Positions 61,498 through 64,000 of a DNA stretch of 64,000 nt are shown piece by piece. Position 1 is the first letter of the stretch. Each line of letters begins with the position of its first letter. This stretch comes from Candidatus Paralachnospira caecorum (GTDB taxonomy: Bacteria > Bacillota > Clostridia > Lachnospirales > Lachnospiraceae), in contig CAJFHG010000001.1 of NCBI GenBank assembly GCA_904379015.1, positions 109,280 through 173,279 on the forward strand, written 5' to 3'. Position numbers and translations under genes: made by a program. Below the pieces are notes generated by a model. It did no database searches and was not told where the DNA came from. It saw only the letters and a program-made list of their open reading frames with translations.

Positions 61498-62097
61498 ATG
61501 CTTCCCGTTTACCTTTCTTACTTTGCCGGCAGCGGGGAAGGCGGTACGGCAAGAACCCTGCGCGGCGCGCTTGGATTTGTCGCCGGATTCACGATTGTAT
61601 TTGTAATACTCGGCGCCCTGGCCGGAACAGTCGGAAGCTTTTTAAAGGCCCACCAGACGGCAGTCAATATTGTTTCCGGACTGGTCGTGATATTTTTCGG
61701 GCTTTACTTCCTCGGCCTTTTCCGCTTCAACCTGTTCCGTGGAGGCGCGAAAACAGTACGCACCCTGAATTCCGGATTCTTCTCATCCATGCTGTTCGGC
61801 GCCGTATTTTCCATCGGATGGACTCCGTGCGTGGGAGCTTTTCTCGGTTCTGCCCTTATGCTTGCATCCCAGCAGGGGCATGTGCTTGAAGGGATGGGAT
61901 TACTTTTTGTGTATTCTCTTGGACTGGGGATACCGTTTATCCTGAGCGCCGTCCTGATCGATTATCTAAAGTCAGCATTTAACTGGATCAAACGGCACTA
62001 TGGTATCATCAACAGGGTGTGCGGCATGTTCCTTATCCTTGTCGGTATCCTTATGGCGACAGGGACGATGGGACGACTGCTGAATCTGCTGGCATAA
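61498..62097 (+). CDS. ccdA: CcdA-family thiol/electron transporter, nonsense codon at position 2
   Basis: Frame from 61435 would read M-stop-YAITFLEGIISFISPCLLPMLPVYLSYFAG (in pieces under 20 residues): GGAAGGAGG and ATG (61435) are followed immediately by TAA, where CAA would give an intact CcdA. The listed start is the first ATG after that; it omits TM1 and the redox Cys of SPCLLP, leaving 199 residues with about five membrane segments and the second Cys in GWTPCVGAF. CcdA carries reducing power across the membrane to partners like the next gene product. Confidence 0.75.
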   Translation: MLPVYLSYFAGSGEGGTARTLRGALGFVAGFTIVFVILGALAGTVGSFLKAHQTAVNIVSGLVVIFFGLYFLGLFRFNLFRGGAKTVRTLNSGFFSSMLFGAVFSIGWTPCVGAFLGSALMLASQQGHVLEGMGLLFVYSLGLGIPFILSAVLIDYLKSAFNWIKRHYGIINRVCGMFLILVGILMATGTMGRLLNLLA

Positions 62098-62108
62098 GGA
62101 GGAGCTTT

Positions 62109-62759
62109 ATGAAAAACAATAAAACACTTCCAATCATCCTGCTGGCCTTTGTCCTGATATTAGGAGGGGCTTACCTGTTGTACCGGAATCTGGGGAACAG
62201 CGTTGACGCGCCCCGCCTCGCAACCCGGGAAGCGCACTCTTCTGAAGGGACAGATGTGACATCTGCCCGGCAGGAGGATACTGCACCTGCATCTTCACAG
62301 GATACAGCAGAAAATACAGAGCCTGAAAATCCCTTAGCTCCTGACTTTACTGTTTATGACGCGAACGGGGCTGAGGTCAATCTTACCGATTATATCGGAA
62401 ACCCCATTGTCTTGAATTTCTGGGCAAGCTGGTGCGGGCCCTGTCAGTCGGAAATGCCCGATTTCCATGACAAATATCTGGAGATGGGCGATGATATTCA
62501 TTTCCTGATGATCAACATGACCGATGGAAGCCGTGAAACCGTTGAGACTGCCTCTGATTTTATTGAGGAAAGCGGATATACGTTTCCTGTATTCTATGAC
62601 AATGATTCCGATGCGGCAATGACATACGGAGCCTATTCCCTGCCTACCACCTTCTTCATAGACGCTGAAGGACATGTAATCGCCCAGGCAACCGGTGCGA
62701 TTGATGCGGAACTTTTGCAGCAGGGGATCGATATGATCCGCAGTGTTCCGTTTCGGTAA
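62109..62759 (+). CDS. TlpA/ResA-like membrane-anchored thioredoxin
   Basis: 216 residues: one N-terminal membrane anchor, a Ser/Thr/Glu-rich linker (about 30-75), then thioredoxin fold with NFWASWCGPCQSEMPDFH (CGPC active site) and cis-Pro in YSLPTTFFID. Extracytoplasmic disulfide reductase, the standard partner of CcdA. AAGGAGGAG before the start. Confidence 0.92.
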   Translation: MKNNKTLPIILLAFVLILGGAYLLYRNLGNSVDAPRLATREAHSSEGTDVTSARQEDTAPASSQDTAENTEPENPLAPDFTVYDANGAEVNLTDYIGNPIVLNFWASWCGPCQSEMPDFHDKYLEMGDDIHFLMINMTDGSRETVETASDFIEESGYTFPVFYDNDSDAAMTYGAYSLPTTFFIDAEGHVIAQATGAIDAELLQQGIDMIRSVPFR

Positions 62760-62914
62760 GCTCCAGCACCTGCAAAGGCTGGATCATGGACTCGTTGTTC
62801 TGCCATGTTGATTTTGCGGCTGACAGAGCACCCAGCGACGGACATGCGATATAGCAGTAAATTAAATTCCATAGCCAAGTTCATGTAAGCGTTAAACCTA
62901 GCCGCATATTAAGA

Positions 62915-62946
62915 GGCATCCCGGAGTTTTTGTATTCTGGGATGCC
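62915..62946. terminator. Terminator-like hairpin after the redox operon
   Basis: GGCATCCCGGA ... TCTGGGATGCC, followed on the plus strand by CCATGTTTATTT. The rest of the gap 62760-62998 shows nothing else. Confidence 0.6.
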
Positions 62947-62998
62947 CCATGTTTATTTACCTAAATGGAAAATGAATTGAATTTTCGGCTAAATAAGA

Positions 62999-63691
62999 TT
63001 ACCGATTAATGGTCTCGATACCACGTAAGAGAAATGATTCAATTTGACTAGCCGACATCTTGTCAAAGTGTTCAAAGTACCAGCGACATTGCTCACTATC
63101 GGGAAACATGCTGCCGTCTTTATATAGAATACAGTCAAAGAAGCTGTCGCTAGGCATATACCCGAAAGTTACATATTCTTGGGATTCATAAAGTTCGTCA
63201 CTAATTCTCTTTATGTAGCTTTGCATACTATCGAAAGCATCTCTTTGAGCCTGATCCTTACGTCGTTTGTTTAAGAATAATCTATCTAGAAAACCGTCAA
63301 ATCCTACATAGTCTTTTTGAAAAAAACCGAAAGATTTTGTGCAATGAATGCTTCCGTCTGACCATTTATATCTACCGTATTTACCATTTTTTATTTGATA
63401 GCGAATTGCGCTTCTTGGACTTTTTATTTCTTGAAAATCATTATATCCCGGTATTTCCCAAGTTTTCCATTTGTCTGGCCGAACTAAACTGGCCGCCTCT
63501 ACAAACAAGGCCTGTATCTCTGGCCCCATATCAAATGCTAAAGAACTCTTATAAAATTTTTCCGCACCGCCGCAAGCGTTTTTATTCAAATATTTAGTGC
63601 GCCTAATAATGTCTTCATAGTATACCTGTGCTCGTTGTTCGATTCCCTTTGCTTGACAGCTATCTTTATATTTTTCCGTTAAATTCCCCAT
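62999..63691 (-). CDS. Protein of unknown function
   Basis: 230 residues, no signal or membrane segment. Charged and aromatic-rich, with several Lys/Tyr-rich stretches (KNGKYGRYKWSDGSIHCTKS, YESQEYVTFGYMPSDSFFDC). GGAGG precedes the ATG. AT-rich, unlike the housekeeping genes. No family recognised. It is directly downstream of the LuxR-type regulator and could be co-transcribed (13 bp). Confidence 0.7.
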   Translation of the reverse strand: MGNLTEKYKDSCQAKGIEQRAQVYYEDIIRRTKYLNKNACGGAEKFYKSSLAFDMGPEIQALFVEAASLVRPDKWKTWEIPGYNDFQEIKSPRSAIRYQIKNGKYGRYKWSDGSIHCTKSFGFFQKDYVGFDGFLDRLFLNKRRKDQAQRDAFDSMQSYIKRISDELYESQEYVTFGYMPSDSFFDCILYKDGSMFPDSEQCRWYFEHFDKMSASQIESFLLRGIETINR

Positions 63692-63704
63692 ATCTATGTC
63701 CTCC

Positions 63705-64000
63705 TTAATATTTCGGCAAAATCAACCGCTTTTCTACCACCTCGGCCACTAATTGCAAGGTGTTCTGGTAGCCCGTTTTCTGCAAGATATTCTTGATGTG
63801 GTACTTGACGGTGTTTGGCGTAATATCCAGATCTGCCGCAATCTCCTCATATTTTCTGCCTTGTGCCAGCTCCCGGATAATATCAAACTCCCGGCTGGTA
63901 AACTCAGCGCTGTTGCTGTACCCGATGCGGATCACCGGCGTATCCTCGGGATAAACATATTCGCCGTTCATCACCCGGTCGCAGACCTCCATCAAAGCAG
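63705..64000 (-). CDS. LuxR-family regulator, C-terminal HTH only (5' part off the right edge)
   Basis: The visible ~97 residues are an HTH_LuxR domain: FTSREFDIIRELAQGRKYEE IAADLDITPNTVKYHIKNIL (residues ~32-72, split), typical of NarL/FixJ response regulators. The frame is open to the window edge; no start is needed inside. It may be the partner of a kinase beyond the edge or of the orphan kinase at 51.5 kb (speculative). Confidence 0.85.
   Translation of the reverse strand, partial: ALMEVCDRVMNGEYVYPEDTPVIRIGYSNSAEFTSREFDIIRELAQGRKYEEIAADLDITPNTVKYHIKNILQKTGYQNTLQLVAEVVEKRLILPKY

Noticed and set aside
62633..62884. 83-codon minus-strand frame overlapping the end of the TlpA-like gene
   Set aside because: Mostly antisense to a clear thioredoxin gene, no RBS, no motif.
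1..64000. CRISPR array, IS element, integrase or att site
   Set aside because: No regularly spaced repeats, transposase or integrase motifs were found; the only long direct repeat is the kinase remnant pair.

Overview
The window looks like a chromosome segment of an anaerobic, endospore-forming Clostridia, most likely a Lachnospiraceae-type gut commensal. The evidence is a SpoIIM-like protein, a SleC/SpoIID-like cortex protein, RNase Y next to RecA, T-box leaders on leuS and cysE, ferredoxin-dependent 2-oxoacid metabolism and Firmicutes-type promoters (TTGACA-N17-TATAAT). This assignment is inference from gene content; no 16S gene is present. No transposase, integrase, phage gene or CRISPR array was seen.

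Layout. 1-3.5 kb (minus): part of a nitrilase gene and a branched-chain-type amino acid ABC transporter (livK, livF, livG) whose permeases are not in view. 3.8-11.8 kb (minus): a GC-rich catabolic operon encoding a four-subunit 2-oxoacid:ferredoxin oxidoreductase, an ADP-forming acyl-CoA synthetase (sucCD-like), an Asp/Glu-type racemase, an aminotransferase and a PepT-like peptidase. These could degrade amino acids to an acid with gain of reduced ferredoxin and ATP. Both operons carry the same TTGTC(G/T)ACAA palindrome at their promoters. 12-28.8 kb: housekeeping genes (leuS with T-box, tRNA-Thr, a CNNM/CorC protein, rlmB, mrnC, cysS, cysE with T-box, ispF, three tRNAs, a lipid kinase, PAP2, CPBP protease, carAB). 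28.9-30.2 kb: the cortex-lytic-like protein, followed by tRNA-Ala.

30.5-37.3 kb is a complete phosphate regulon: phoR, phoP, pstS, phoU, pstB, pstA, pstC, with PhoP-box-like repeats before pstS and pstC. 37.3-51 kb holds dacF-like, galE (behind a long leader with a cobalamin riboswitch), an LTA synthase-like protein, DAHP synthase, spoIIM, a NUDIX hydrolase, rny, recA (with a LexA box), a small coiled-coil protein and an amino acid ABC transporter under a lysine riboswitch.

From 51.4 kb the region becomes accessory and often AT-rich. It holds an orphan GHKL kinase, a BlaI / M56-peptidase pair whose peptidase carries a non-penicillin-binding beta-rich C-terminal domain, an ABC-2 transporter with two permeases, a lipoprotein and a small secreted protein. 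This block is bounded on the right by an internally deleted remnant of the kinase locus. Next comes a redox operon (two ferredoxin-type proteins, SDR, CcdA, TlpA-like thioredoxin) with a GTGAC-ATA-GTCAC operator near -41 and two apparent nonsense mutations. The window ends with an unrecognised protein and the C-terminus of a LuxR-type regulator.

The best candidates for an undescribed system are (i) the BlaI/M56/ABC/secreted-protein block with its flanking kinase duplication, (ii) the co-regulated amino-acid-uptake and ferredoxin/ATP catabolic operons and (iii) the long cobalamin-riboswitch leader of galE.
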